Below, piece after piece: positions 1-12,300 of a stretch of DNA of 47,800 nt. This stretch comes from Perkinsus chesapeaki (lineage: Eukaryota; Perkinsozoa; Perkinsida; Perkinsidae): contig JAAPAO010000246.1 of assembly GCA_013115145.1 (NCBI GenBank), positions 1 to 47,800 of the forward strand, given 5' to 3'. A program made the position numbers and the translations under genes. Under the pieces are notes generated by a model. The model saw only the letters and a program-made list of their open reading frames with translations, did no database searches and had not been told where the DNA came from. Every line of letters starts with the position of its first letter. Position 1 is the first letter of the stretch.

Positions 1-102
1 ATGAGGTGCGTTTGTTGGACCGACTCGATGCTTCGAGGGCTAGGCACGGCTGTCGCCCACAGCCTACCAGCCCACCAGACCCACGCGCCCAGGAGCGGGA
101 TA

Positions 103-559
103 TTTAATTAGTTCGCGTGCATCTGACCCGCCGCCTCGTGGCGCTTTTCGTGCCGCTCTGAACCGCAGAACGGCAGAGGTATGGCAAGGGTGTAGACAGG
201 AAGCACACAAAGTTATCGGAACAAGTCGAAGCCCTGAGCTTCACAAACTAAGATTGAAGAATGCTAGACGAAAGCTCTACAAACGAGCTTTGGGGAATAG
301 GATGCTCGAAATGATCAAAGGCGCCCTCCTCGAGGCTGCTGTCGTCACAAGTGTATTGAATCCTGCCGACCAACAAGAGCCTAGCCCAGCCAAGAGGCTC
401 CATGTGTTATTAACGAGTAGAGCTTTCCCGGTGAGGATGGAAGGTAAACGACCTGTACGAAGTGCTGATGATAATAGCAAGTATTTAATCGAGGAAATGC
501 CTGTCTTTGTGTACTCCAATACTTGGGGACATGACAAACTCGTGAACTCTTCGTCATAG
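103..559 (+). pseudogene. Orphan last exon of the unknown gene at 25886-27096
   Basis: This is the duplicated 3'-terminal exon of the four-exon gene at 25886-27096. The frame is open from position 44 to the stop at 557-559, but the upstream exons and the splice acceptor are absent, because the copied segment starts 10 bp inside the exon. The encoded tail has the same basic motif LKNARRKLYKRALGNRM and the same ending as the parent, with scattered substitutions and no internal stop. No good ATG start lies upstream. It is most likely a non-functional fragment unless sequence to the left of the window supplies a promoter and start. Confidence 0.75.
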
Positions 560-716
560 AGCTTTATGTTTGAGAGTTCTGGTGTTACAGTGGGATAAGT
601 GGATGTCTTGCAAAGTGCTAAATAGGGTCGCATGCGACAAGAGTGACGCGTACACTTAATTGATAATGACTCAACGAAGGGTCTCAGAAAAGTATCAAAA
701 TTCTGATAAGAGAAGC

Positions 717-2018
717 TCATGTAATTTTCAGCAATATTGCTATGCAATCTGGAGATCGTTTATACTTAAAAGCCTGCCTCTCTGCCAAAACAAAGCACTG
801 TCCAGCCTCGACAGTCTTCCCTTCAGCAGCGTCAGCAGACACCTAATAAAAGGCATAGAGAAGACTGATGGCTCCCGGAAGTTCCCTTGCTCAGACTGCT
901 AACTGCTGACGGGATATTGGGCATACCTCAATTTCACCTTGCTTAGCGTCAAGGAATGCCTCAAAATCACCGGTGGACTCTTCAAAGCTGGTCTGTGTTG
1001 TTCCTGCGGAAGAATAATCTACGAGGGAAGGCATCTTGTTCACCTGCGCCGAGTATCATGACCGTGAAACCATTCTCCGGGTGACTGCCACCGAAAAGGT
1101 TAAGTCTAGCTCCAGGCACCGCGAGCTCATCATAGTGTTGTTGTAACCACTTGTCAAACGAGAAGGGTCTGAGGCAAAGATGAAATATGCCTGCACAAAA
1201 TGACACAATGGGTTTGTGGGAAATTATCTCAGACACGAGCGCCGTACAGTACGTATATCGTTCGGTGGTGAAGTTTGAGGTGGCGATAGATTCTGAGTTC
1301 GATATTCAATTTATACTAAAAATAGAGTTCATATTTTCTGATATTCAAGCAAGGCATTAATACGGTGGCACGACTGTTTGACGGTCTTGTATAAGAGGAG
1401 GCTCACTGACAACTGAGCCCGGTGTGGGCTTGCCAGTAGCGAAGGCTTCAGATGCCTTGAATTCCTAAATGGAGAAGTTATTCCAAAATGCTAATTAAAG
1501 TCTCACTTGAACGATTGGGACGAGATCGCGGCCAAGGTCACCACAATAGAAATATCTGCAAGTGGAGGAGGTCACATACGTGGGGTCAAATACAAGCATA
1601 CTTCTCCCAGAGCACTTCATCGCACTTTTCAAAATCGGTATACCAGCGCAAACCCTCAAACTCCTTTCCTTCAAGCCGCGCTCTTTCAACGGCCAAACCC
1701 TACTTTGACATTGTGGGCTTCTTATGATTAAATGATTACTAGACTTGCTTTTTCCGGTCTTTGGGGCGAGTGTGGTATTCTGCCCGGTAGAAGGAACACT
1801 TCGCCTTCTTTGATATGGATCACTCTGAAAGATTCATCAGAGGTTATTTGGCGAACCCATTCTCATAATCGGATTTCAGGCTAAGGCTTTTGAACAGGTC
1901 AACTTAGAAGCACCGTAGGACTCGGAATAGGTTAACTGAAGGCTCCCTGCCATGGCATACCTCTTCTTGCTTCGTTGTATTATCGGTAGGTTCATATTCC
2001 CTCTAAGTTGCCAAAAGA
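717..2018 (-). pseudogene. 3-hydroxyanthranilate 3,4-dioxygenase, 5'-truncated duplicate
   Basis: Exons 2-8 of the HAAO gene at 27254-28729 are present with intact frames and splice sites: about 1740-1824, 1602-1699, 1507-1555, 1364-1464, 1044-1168, 927-1003 and 717-842. Exon 1 keeps only its last ~18 codons before the duplication edge at 2018. The lost part encodes residues 1 to about 60, including the first His and the Glu that bind the catalytic iron in this family, so a product could not be an active dioxygenase. The retained exon-1 piece has changed a Gln-Gly pair to Arg-Ser. No premature stop is seen in exons 2-8, so the copy is young or still constrained. No replacement start was found. 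Confidence 0.88.
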
Positions 2019-3240
2019 CTCTATAAGTCCAGGTAACTCGGTAGTTCCCATATGACCGAAGATAGTATGAATCTTGTCAACGAGAGTCGGTCTGCATGAT
2101 GAGGGAACATACAATTGGTAGTGATTAACAATAAGAAGATGTTTCTTGGTGAGAACTTCACCGGTCTGAGTCTGGATGATGCGATATAAGTCCTTGTAGT
2201 GGTTGTCGTCGTGAGGTAAGGCAGACTTGATATAGTTGACTTCTTTGTCTGTCAGCTGAGCACGGCGAATACTTCGAAAATGTCAGCAATATCTGTGGGA
2301 GAACATTGATTTCTTAAATGAGACAGCAGTGGTGATACATCATTCACAGCAAACAACGCGGCTGGCATCAAGGGAGGATCAATATTACCCTCCTTCATAG
2401 CAACAAGAGCAGATAGTAAGCACTTGTAGTCAACCGTGTCTGATGTTCCTCTCGATAAGCAGTCAGCACTGCTGACTCAGCAGGATTCATAGTACCAGGG
2501 ATGAATCTCAGTTGAACTTGGAGTTCATTAGATAGCTTCATGATAGATGAGATACATGACTTGATCTTTTGAGGTCTCTTGCATTCAGCTAGTTGAGACC
2601 TGTTGCTTTATCAGACTCAAGCCGTATCTCACAGCGAGTAGCCCCTTGCGGACTATCGTCCACTGTAGGTGTGGGAGTTCATGTAGCAAAGCCTTGGCGT
2701 AAACCCTATCCAGCTGACCGTCTAACACTGCAGTGCCATGTGCAAAGCTAGAACTGTCAACGAAGACATGTAGGGTGTGCTGGACGATAAGTCGTGGAAG
2801 ACGCCTTGGTAATTTAAGAGACTGGTAAACCTTATAGAGTTCACGATAGAGAGATGCTGGTAGTAGTTGATCAAAGGAAATACCAGAACGATGAGCATAG
2901 CGAAGAACCAGTTTGCGCCGGAGCACGGTGTCAGCGACACTTCCTAGTGGATCATAGATAGATGATAGCCACGATAGAGCTTCACGGACGGTTAAGGAAG
3001 AGACAAGGCTGAGATCTCCATTGCTAAAGATGGGAACATCTATGGATTCTACATTAATGGACTAATCATCAAAAACCTGAGACGCGGAAGGAATTTCACG
3101 CACTGGAGCGATAGACAACGTATCCGCGACACCATCCCAAATCATTCTAAAGGTATTGACTTTTCCTTCATGACCTTCACTAGATTCTTTAGAAGGGTCA
3201 ATCCAGAAGCCATGCTAGGAAAAGACGGACCTAATTTCAA
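2019..3240 (-). mobile_element. BEL/Pao-type retrotransposon pol fragment, decayed
   Basis: Read on the minus strand this encodes successive pieces of a BEL/Pao polyprotein. About 3200-3110 carries the linker FRMIWDGVADTLSI. About 3000-2940 carries the family's marker motif TVREALSWLSSIYDPLG. An RNase H-like stretch follows at 2770-2600 (FVDSSSFAHGTAVLDG, then AKALL). About 2530-2460 reads FIPGTMNPAESA, the counterpart of the family's IPG..NPAD motif. Last comes the start of an integrase zinc-binding region near 2290-2035, ending in HTIFGHMGTT. At least two frameshifts and an in-frame stop (near 3061) interrupt it. Reverse transcriptase, the rest of integrase and LTRs were not found. It is cut off at 2018/2019 by the duplicated HAAO segment. 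Confidence 0.8.
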
Positions 3241-5068
3241 CAACAACTTTCTCTAGTAGTAATATCATCACTGCCTAGTAGGCAGTGCCTACGGTAGCCT
3301 ACCACCAGATCAGCTACATAATCCGCTACTACATAGTCACAGGTAACTACAGTTTCACTATGAACTTCACTGACCATATCAGAAGTACAGCAGCGGAGAA
3401 TTGCTGGTGACGGACCGTCACAGACGGTCCGTCACCAGCTCGATCGAGGGTCATCGAGGGATGAGCCCTCGATGGGTTCCTTGAGGTCGCCGGCTAGCGC
3501 ATAAACTAGTGGGTCTTTGACAGATACCCAAAGTGTTGGGACCAAAACTTGGGATGGTTTTCATTAGTCGCTGATAAAATCAATTCCCTTATTGGGCCAG
3601 GAACACATACTTATCGTTCTAAGCGGTAGAGGATACAGTACTGGTCCGAGGAACCCGTAGTCTGCAGATGTTTGCTAGCGCTGTGTAGGACCGATATTAC
3701 TGGCAGATACAGGCTCGGACTGACTGTAGCGAGCAGCTAAGAACGGAATAGATCGGTCTCGTAAAAGGGGCGTTCAAATGTGTCCAGTATTCAACATATA
3801 TAGTCAGCAAAGATGAGAGCTGGGTGGTGCAATGCGAGCACTTTGCATGTTGCCTCATGCCCGCCTGAGGGGCATAGTGAGCCCCAAGCTAGGACCGAGG
3901 CTCGAATGTAAGAAGGTGGTTGCTGTACCGATGCCGCCCTTTTTGAAGGACAACCAGCATCCCATGTGGGCATTCGCTTAGTCCGAATCTCGCACTAAAG
4001 CGCATCGCGAAAACACTCAGATACAAATTTGCTCCCTCTTCGACTCCAGTGAGGCTTCCTAACGGCAGAGGAAAGGGGTATTGGTGGGCACATTTGTGCG
4101 CGTGGGCTGCCCAGCTTGGGCGGCAGGAAGATAAGCGGGTGGGGCCGAGCTATGGAGGCAGGTGATTCCTGTAGCTAGTTCAGTAGTCTCACCGGATGAG
4201 GAAACCGGGGGCATTCTCAAGTTGACAATCTTGTGCCGGCAGGTGTGCTTTTTAGCTCTTAGGAAGGGGAACTAGCACTCGACATTTTACAGTCATTTCA
4301 GGAAATTACTGCAAAATGTGTGAACTTCACACTGCTACTCTCACCTCCATGGGATATCTGCATAGGCATTGGCGGGGATAGCTGTAGGCGACGACTCCCT
4401 TCAAGGCCACGTGGAGCCATGAGTGAGACATTGGGAGCGACCTCTAAAAGCTCTCCCTTCTAAGAGCGCGGGAGGCCTCTGGTGTTCCAGTTACCCACGA
4501 ACTGTCGGTGAGGTTGGTCGTGGGATTAAGGGTGTAATGGCAATGAAGAGTTTGCAAGACGACGACTCACGTTGATTAGCTATGGTCCACCACACTGAGT
4601 GGCCGTGGTACGCAGGTATACGGCAACGGGTGGGCATTATTTTGCGGAAGGGCACTGCTTGATTGCGTAATTTATTGGATACAAAAGCCGCTTATCGCGC
4701 TGGAGGCGGTATCCAGGGAAAGTCGCGCCTGAGGGAGATCGGAAGCTGCTTCAGGGGGGCAATGCACCGTCGGTGCCTCTCTGCCTTGATCTCTATAGCT
4801 ATACGACTGCATACGACTAACAAACGTCTGCTTGGGCCGACCATTTTCTCGTGCATTATTGCCAGAGGGTGATCCTCCGAGGGCTCCAAGCATCCCGTTA
4901 AGTTGTAACTATTCGCTTGGCAATAGCCGGTTGAAGTGCTACATAGGCATTGAACTTGGTCAGCTTGACGTAAGTTATAGCTCATAATCGCAGCTAAACC
5001 CAAGGGAAGAGCTTTGTGCTCTCCCGAAGCTTAAAGAACAAACTGTTCTGAAGTGTAGAGGTTCATAT
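3241..5068. other. Gene-poor stretch with two hairpins
   Basis: No exon or family motif could be recognised on either strand, and open frames are short and lack conserved motifs. The only clear structures are two inverted repeats at 3403-3439 and 3452-3474, described separately. The final 60 bases are the upstream region of the Cys-rich gene at 5069. Part of the left end may be degraded retrotransposon reverse-transcriptase sequence, but nothing identifiable survives. Confidence 0.5.
3403..3439. repeat. Perfect 17-bp inverted repeat (hairpin, 3-nt loop)
   Basis: GCTGGTGACGGACCGTC at 3403-3419 is followed by the loop ACA and by its exact reverse complement at 3423-3439. A second, smaller hairpin of 9-bp arms (CATCGAGGG / CCCTCGATG, 5-nt loop) follows at 3452-3474. 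Confidence 0.9.
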
Positions 5069-5485
5069 ATGCGTTACGCCGTCGCCGCTTTCTGCCTGGT
5101 CGCCTTGGCTGAGATTTCCTCTGGCCAATCTGATTGCCCCACTGGTGATGCCCAATGTGATGCTGAACATCCAGGGTCGTACTGCAAGCACTGGAAAGAG
5201 GGAGAAGAAGTTTGTCAGTATACCGATACCCCCTGCTCATGTACCACTACACCCCCTCCTGGCCCTTCCCCTACTGGAGGACCGTGCCCCGATGGGGACG
5301 CCTTCTGCCAGCAGCAGTCTGGTGATATGAACTCGTACTGCAAGGCCGCCTATAAACCTGGAGACGGTGGTGTATGCCAAGGATCTGACGAGCCGTGCAC
5401 ATGTGACAGCTCGCCGACTACTTCCCAACCGACTTCCGCTGAGCCGACTTCCCCCGAAGCGACTACTGCTGAGCCTTCTTCGTAA
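5069..5485 (+). CDS. Secreted Cys-rich two-repeat protein, paralogue 1
   Basis: A single-exon 138-aa protein. Residues 1-19 (MRYAVAAFCLVALAEISSG) are a typical signal peptide. Two Cys-rich repeats follow, each with six cysteines: residues 23-58 (Cys 23, 30, 39, 49, 56, 58) and 73-112 (Cys 73, 80, 91, 103, 110, 112), both ending C-x6-C-x-C and joined by a Pro/Thr/Gly linker. The tail from 113 is Thr/Ser/Pro-rich, suited to O-glycosylation, with no membrane anchor. Paralogues are at 13680 and 17043. I do not recognise the family by name; six half-cystines per repeat suggest three disulphides each, and a role as a secreted surface, wall or matrix-binding protein is inference only. The start is set by the signal peptide and by the MRY start shared with both paralogues. 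Confidence 0.88.
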   Translation: MRYAVAAFCLVALAEISSGQSDCPTGDAQCDAEHPGSYCKHWKEGEEVCQYTDTPCSCTTTPPPGPSPTGGPCPDGDAFCQQQSGDMNSYCKAAYKPGDGGVCQGSDEPCTCDSSPTTSQPTSAEPTSPEATTAEPSS

Positions 5486-5977
5486 GACAAACATTGGCCT
5501 TGCTGGTTTCGGCGGTCATGAGTCATCCTAAAGTAGGATTCCTACTATAATCCGTTTATGCTATTGGCCTTCCAAATATAGATCGTACAGGTTATCACTT
5601 AGGTTACGTTGATCCCTGTCCGTATCATCATAGAGCGCTTCTCTCTTCATCGCAGAGATAACAGTGTCTCGTCGCCAGAGCAGCTTTGAGCTGTTAGTAA
5701 AGGTCGCTCATCTTACTGCTAGGTGCGTTGAGTTTGCTAGTAACGAATTCATTGAATTACCCCTGTCAAGTACTTACCGGCGGTAAGGGGTCCAGATATT
5801 ACTATAGTACTGCAAAGGACGGTTAGGACCCCCTTCAACTAAATGCCTATACTATCCCCAAAGAACATACAATAATTTGAACAAGAAGACTTTCTTGACG
5901 GACATGAGTGCGCACTCGGTTACTATCCCTCGACGGCAGTCAGTAAGAAAGTAGCGGAACAAGTCAATGGCGCCATT
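5486..5977. other. Intergenic, no recognised feature
   Basis: This separates the Cys-rich gene from the convergent secreted-protein gene that ends at 5978. No exon, repeat or RNA gene was recognised. Confidence 0.4.
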
Positions 5978-8805
5978 TCAATTTGACGTTACTTCAAGAT
6001 GGCGTAAAGTAGCATCGATCGTTTCATCATTCAGTTGGTTGAACATTGCGAAGTTCCAATAGTGTCGCTCAGACCAAGTGCCATTGATGTTACGCTGCCT
6101 CGCTTCCACATGATAGTTAACACAGTTGGAGGAATGACAAATCGTCGGCCAAATACCAACACCAAAAGCCATCATAGGAGATCCATTTGGGTCGACATCA
6201 TAATCCGGGCAACATGTCCCGTTACCAATTTGAGTGAAATTCCGGTGAATAAGGCTCTTCGCGGTGTTGACAGGATCCATCCATGTAGTGCGATTAGAGC
6301 TCATTAGCGGAGCATCGCTTACCAAGTCTGCCTGCGACGGAGATATGTCAAATGGGCTTCCTCTACATATGTTATTGCTTGCATTGTACCTGAAAGGGCT
6401 ATCGAGCGCGCACTCGAATCTTAACGATACTTACCTCCACTTCGTGATGTAATTAACTGCTGGATCCCCACAAACACGGTCCTCCAAAACCATGACAACC
6501 TCTGAGCGGTTGACAGTTCTATTGCTGCCTCTCCAGAGAGGAACCACTTCTCCACTAAGAGCAGTCCTAGCAACATCGATCCTATCACTTGGGCCACCCC
6601 AAACTCGTTCGAGCTCGGGCATTTGAAAGTACGTGTCTTCGACGCTGATAGATAATCTTGCGTCAATGTAGTTCAGAGGATCACCGAGAAATAGGTCCAG
6701 AACGATTTGAAAGCCGTAATTAGTGAGGTTGTATTGCGGTAAGTGAATTGTCTCATTTGACGTTAGTAAGAGCTCAACGGAGTTCCATAGGTTACCAACG
6801 TAGGGTGTATAGGGATCTGGAATGTCGACGTAGTAATCGGGTTTGACCTGAAAAGGACATGCTCAGAAGGACTGGTTGAAATGTCGGCTAAGCTTGTCCA
6901 ATTCAGTCCTAACACTTCTTCGGTAGATCGCCAAACGTAAATATATCTATTTATGAGATATTGGTCCTTTATTTGTATGAATGTTCTCTGAAAATTGAGA
7001 GAGACTGCGTCTCATTCCCGCAAAACCCCCGTTACTCGTATGAGGGCAACTGTATCAATATAGAGCAATCCCGTTGTCAGTTTAGGTGCGAATTCTGCCT
7101 ACCTGCTTCTCGATCGGCAGTGGGTTGTGCAATGTTTCTGGGCGGGGAGGTTGCCCCTTCAAATAATAATTAGCAGTATTAGTGACCACATCAGACAATC
7201 TATATCTCATTGTAAAGTAGTCTAAATAGAACAAGCCGCGGATAATAGCTCGAGGAGATCGACCGACTTTAGCCAAGTAATGACCAGTGTTATACCTGAG
7301 TAACACTCAAGGGTCACTATATTAAAAACGCAGACTGTTGCCCTTACTGCAGAGATTCCCAACCCATTCCAGTTCCGATGCCCGGAATACCCACGAATGC
7401 ATAAGGATGGCCGAAATTAATTTGACTGGCTGATTCTTCAAAATCGGCCACGGGCGATGGTTGATGAAGGTGATCAGCAAACACACGAGACCATATTCCA
7501 AAGTGGTATGCTCCACAGAATTCCATAGCCTAAATAACACGAGAGTATCGACTCGATACTATCGAGTAATGCATGCGGGCTCGACACCTTGGCAAGGCCC
7601 GGAGTTGCATGCCATTCCCAAGCATCAATGCTCAGGACTATCACGAAGACGTCACTGCCGAACTTTTTCAGGTCCGATGCCATCCTATTCGATGCGGTTT
7701 TATCCGTGAAAGTGTCATACCTGTGGAGCTAGGTGAGAGTTCATCATCGATGGAGTCACCTACATTCGCATATGGACCAGTTTGAGGTTTTGCCGAGCCA
7801 GAGTGACCAGGAGGAGCCCTCTTTCCGTGGTCCTTCTGAATATTACTTCGCCGTTTACTACGAAGCTCCCCGGGCCAGCATTGTTTCGGCCACTGCCTCT
7901 GAAGAAGTCGCTAGTTCACAAGCAAAGCAATCGTTCGCTACATTATCTCAAAAGGCACACGCTCCACAAGGCCAGGGCGAATAGTGTGAGCAACTAAGGT
8001 TTTCAAAGACCATGGGCTATCTCCCTCTCTCAGCCCAATCGCTCTGATGCGAAACTCATAAGGACAACCTTCGCACACTTCATCAACCACCTGCACATTA
8101 ACACTGCTCACCAGTGTAGTGGCTTCAGCGATGGAACAAACAGGGATATCGCAATCTCAGCTATCAGTTCACAGCCCTCTTCAGCGCGCATCTCACCGAC
8201 TTACTTCCCAGTTGAAGAGCCTTCCCTGGCCTATATAGATTGGCTGCCATGAACTCCACTGTACCCTCTCGTTTATAGTGTATGAGAAATGCGCCTCGAA
8301 ATTCCCAACATGTTTGCGCATCCCTTTTACATCTTGATATACATCGCTCCTGGTTTGAGGTTGTTCGCCTTTTGTTTCGTTGCTCTGACAAATGTCATTT
8401 CCGAGCCTTCAAATCTCGCCGGCATCGACTGTCCAATCGATAACCATCAACGATAGCTTACGTCTCGTCTATGTAGAAGTTGTGCCTCGCGCAGCCGAGT
8501 GGTCAGGTCATCGACGCTACTCATGCTGCTCGGCACGGGGTTTCGGACTTGAAGCTCGTAACCGTGAACCTAATGTTCTCAGGCTCTGGGCAGGTCTTAG
8601 GGGTATGTCTCCTCACTTGATCGAATGGATGACTAGCAGCATCCCACGCTAGGTAAATCGACCTTCGTGTGGCTCGTGCAGTATGCCACTCATGAAAACG
8701 TGGAGGTATCCATAAGTCAGTGCTCTCCGACACAATCGATCCAGGGTAAAGCTTGGCAGTCGGGACTTGCCACAGTATTGTCCAAACCAAGTTAAAAAGG
8801 CACAT
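5978..8805 (-). CDS. Multi-exon secreted protein with FN3-like segment, function unknown
   Basis: Minus-strand gene rebuilt from at least nine exons. A start at 8805 gives a signal-peptide-like beginning (MCLFNLVWTILWQVPTA). Around 8080-8030 an exon reads CEGCPYEFRIRAIG, resembling the end of a fibronectin type III domain. The C-terminal two thirds come from exons near 7680-7590, 7532-7345, 7290-7100, 6850-6430 and 6383-5978, joined by GT..AG introns in compatible phases (for example 7103|6850 at phase 0, and a 6430 donor to an acceptor near 6384). This part has many Asn-x-Ser/Thr sites (NETI, NLTN, NRTV, NFTQ, NGTC, NGTW), fitting a secreted or lysosomal glycoprotein. I could not assign an enzyme family. 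Exons between 8500 and 7700 are the least certain; phases there did not all close, so an error or a missed exon is likely. Confidence 0.62.
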
Positions 8806-8895
8806 CTGCCATTTATTAGAAGAGTGTCCAATCAAGAGTATACGAAAACGCTGTATACTATGCCTCAAGATACTCCACTGCTATAAGCAGCGAGT

Positions 8896-8918
8896 GTATC
8901 ACTGATTATCAGTGATAC
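8896..8918. repeat. 10-bp perfect inverted repeat
   Basis: GTATCACTGA and TCAGTGATAC flank a TTA loop. It lies just upstream of the secreted-protein gene start at 8805 and beyond the 3' end of BBS2, followed by AT-rich (ATACAGAT)n-like sequence to 8960. The rest of 8806-9305 shows no gene. Confidence 0.7.
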
Positions 8919-9305
8919 ATACAGATATACAGATATATACATACTGATACAGTATCAGACATGAGCCCTGAGGCTTCCATTAGTATGATTGCTCTTCGGC
9001 TACTCACTGCCGCAACCGGGCTTAATGGATCTTGAACCCATAGCATTTATAGCAAGTGAAGAGTCAGCATAGTCGCTCATAAGAGCACACTTAGGATACA
9101 TCATAGCCATCATCAGAATGCACAGTTGATGGTCTCTATTTCACCTACTCCGTGCCGGCGCATCCTGCTATCCGGCGCTACAGCTGGTTATGGCTATCTT
9201 CGGTTTCCCGTCAGAATATTCATTGGATCAACTTTTCCTCAACTCGACAGGCAATTATAGCAGAGATTATAATGACACGATGACATGGTGGATACGAGAC
9301 GTAGA

Positions 9306-12300
9306 TCAGCCGCCATGATCAATGACACCTACAATAAATTGACTGAACCGTACATCAGGCCACACAGCTTACCGATAAGTGCCACTGCGTCTCTTTCCCT
9401 TATCGCTTGCTTACAAGCCGTGATGACTCTAGCTTGAGATTTTCCTACTCTCAAATTTGCACCTGATTTCTGAGCAAGTCACATAGACAGCTTACCATTC
9501 ACTCACCGCTATTGGTTATAAGATTTAGCTCTCTCAGAGCGGCAAGAAGGGCTTCATGGTTTTTTCTACGCTTGGTGTAGCTAACACAACAGCTTCGCCT
9601 GCTCTATCCGACTCGGCAAAGCCTACTCGGCTATCATGCCGCGGCTGACCTGTTGAGCGCCAGACAAAGCTTCTCGCTGTTTCTTCGTATAATCACAGAG
9701 CCTCAAATCTTCAGCTCGAACCAGATACTGTTTCCTGTCGTGTATGACTAGACAGCTGCGATGCCACTGATCTTCCCTACACTGACTGAGCTAGGTCAGC
9801 CATCTCGGTCAGCATCCGCTGCCTAACTTGGCTACAGTCGTCTACAACTGCTATGATGCGCTCTATGTCCTCTGCCGTTTTTGGAAAGCTAACGAATGAG
9901 CATTCGGTGAAGGACATGATAACCTCGACACACCTGCACGAGGAGTCTAGCTCCGTGACATTGAGATAGCGCGAGAGATGCTGAACCTAGAATGAGAAGG
10001 ACCATATGGAGAACTCGTGGAGTCCCCGTCAGAATCTGCCGTTATAGCGGCCAATCGCATTTTTCTGGGCCAGAGGCTCACACTACTGCTACTGTATGCG
10101 GGTGTAAAGAAGGTATATAGTTAGCGCGATCAATCATATAAAACGTATTCCTCTGACAACTTTCTGATTTCTGAGCATACCAGATCCGCAGCTAAATGGA
10201 TGTTATCGGTATAGAAAGTTACAGAGCCATCAGGTTTGGCGGATATCTCGAGCCCTTCAGCAATATCAGACCTGATCCATAAATCGAGGATCGAGAGCCA
10301 GCAGTGTGTCGCCTCACTCTGGGCATTTAATAAAAGCTGATTGTATAGCCTCGCCAGATGGAACGGTCATTATACCGTCGGAGTCGATGAGGAAGCTCTC
10401 TCGTAACTGTTGAGGGCCTCTTATGGTAGAATAGAGACCCTTTAGCTTACCCACAGGTGTACACGTTCAAACTCAGAGGTCACCCTGAGATTGACGTGCC
10501 TGAGCAACGCACTCGGCAATATGACGGAATGAGCGTGCTTGTAACCCTATTGGAGTTGCCGCATTCTGGCCATCGATGGTAGTACCAACGTATCGATACT
10601 GTGCAAAGCGAGGGAGCCTTAATTGGCCTTCTAATAGGGTGTGTTCTCGGCCTGATAAAATGACTACTACATAACAGTGGTACGGAGCACTAGTAATTAC
10701 TGGCCTTGGTAACGCCGGTCATACATTTGATGATGATTAAGGCTTCTACAGGTTTGCTGATTGGAAGCGGTATCTATATGGGTGATATAAGGTGCGTGTA
10801 ATGAAGCGAGATACCTCTAGTCGTTTTGCAGGAGGATCAGGAGAGGAAACGAAGCCGTCAGCAGGGAAAATGCCTCCGCAATCGGCGGATAGAATAACCT
10901 ATAGCGACTGAACAGCACGTACCACTCTATTAGACAAAATCTACCTTATGAATGACTCCGGTCTGGACTGTCAAGCACAGAACTAAACCATCAGGTTTGG
11001 TGATGAGTTTGGCATCGAAATGAGTGGCTGCAGTCTCGGATGCAAGCGTTGTCGGCTTCACTTCATCGAGGATCTATTCTCCGAACAGCTCTTCGCCTTT
11101 TCCACAGCGGTATGCTTACCGGCACGTCCTCCGCCTGTAAAGGTGGCGGGCCCTCTTCAGCAGCTTTCTGTGGTTCATCGTTTTCTTGTGGCTCTTCCGG
11201 CGTTGTATCTGTTAAAGGTAACGCTTCAAGACGGAGAGCTGTAAACCGGACAACATACCGTTTGAAGTGTGCAGAGCCCAAGCGTGGATGCGGCCCTAAA
11301 ATGGCGATTATCTCCATTGAGCTTGAGCTGTAAGCCAAGAACATTGAGCTACCTCAATGTTTATAGACAAAAGGAGTGGTACAGAGGATCCAACATAGTC
11401 CATAGAGACAAGACCCGCCACCGGATCCGGGCCTACACGCGCTTTGAAAATGACCTGAAAATTCAATCTCAAGGGTGAGGCGCGGAAGAGGAGACCTTCC
11501 CGTCGCCTTGTTCCCGGACCTCCACGAGTCCATTCATCCAGCCAATGGCTAGATAAGTATGGCTATGCTCGGTTCCTGCGAGTGCTGCCTCCAATGCAAG
11601 CAGGCATGAAGGAGCATGGCGGCATCGTACCCTCCAAAGCTGTGCGTTAGACAATCCTTACATATTTCGAGGGAGCTTACGCGTTTCGTGCCTTCGTAAA
11701 CCCCTACGGTCCCGTTTGCCAGACCATACGCGAATCTGATTTCGAGAGTTAATCGGTCCAGGATGCGCTTTCCCCACCGGCGACGGTGGTTCAATGAGAC
11801 TAAATGGCATACAGCATCTGCCTCGGATATATCAGAAATCACTGCCGTCTCTCCTGCCATCACACGTATCTAGATTATCTTAGGATAGATCATTGAGGCC
11901 TATCTTCACCTTATAGTCTTCAGTACCACACATAAGGAGCAAAGGCTCATCACCGTGTTGACATTCCTCAGATTGTCTAAGTGCCGCCAGTGCAAGCACG
12001 CGGTCGCCGGTGATCGTCCAAAATACCTCGCCTCCTCCCCTATCATAGCCCTGTAAAATTTAATCCTATAAGGTTGGTGCTGCCTGGTCTCGCCTTTATA
12101 TTGCAATCGCCACCGGCCAGTACAATGGACTTAACACCCTCAGCGGTCGAGTTACCCGGAAGTGTTTCTGCCACACACAAGGAGGCGACACCATCTGGCA
12201 TGTCCTGGTAGAACAGATCACTGTTCTCGTTAACCTGTCATGTAGTCAATACGGAAGATGACGAGCGTTCTACATCGTAGGCAGCCAAACTGCTTGTCGT

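Larger units (their letters stand above)
103..2018. repeat. Segmental duplication, truncated copy (pairs with 26640-28551)
   Basis: About 1.9 kb matches 26640-28551 in the same orientation with only a few per cent differences by eye and one 4-bp indel near position 1250. The left edge is where TTTAATTAG begins to match, 10 bp inside the last exon of the plus-strand gene intact at 25886-27096. The right edge, at 2018, falls inside exon 1 of the minus-strand HAAO gene. Because both genes are cut here and whole in the other copy, this copy is the derived one. Immediately right of it lies BEL/Pao retrotransposon sequence, so the junction at 2018/2019 is a real join between unrelated sequences. 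Confidence 0.93.

Noticed and set aside
1-102. Continuation of BEL/Pao integrase on the left side of the duplicated segment
   Set aside because: The minus-strand frame contains a WW pair but no convincing integrase motif, so insertion of the segment into the element cannot be shown.
277-747. 156-aa minus-strand ORF
   Set aside because: It overlaps HAAO exon 8 in another frame and the antisense of the plus-strand exon; the same holds for 26937-27284.
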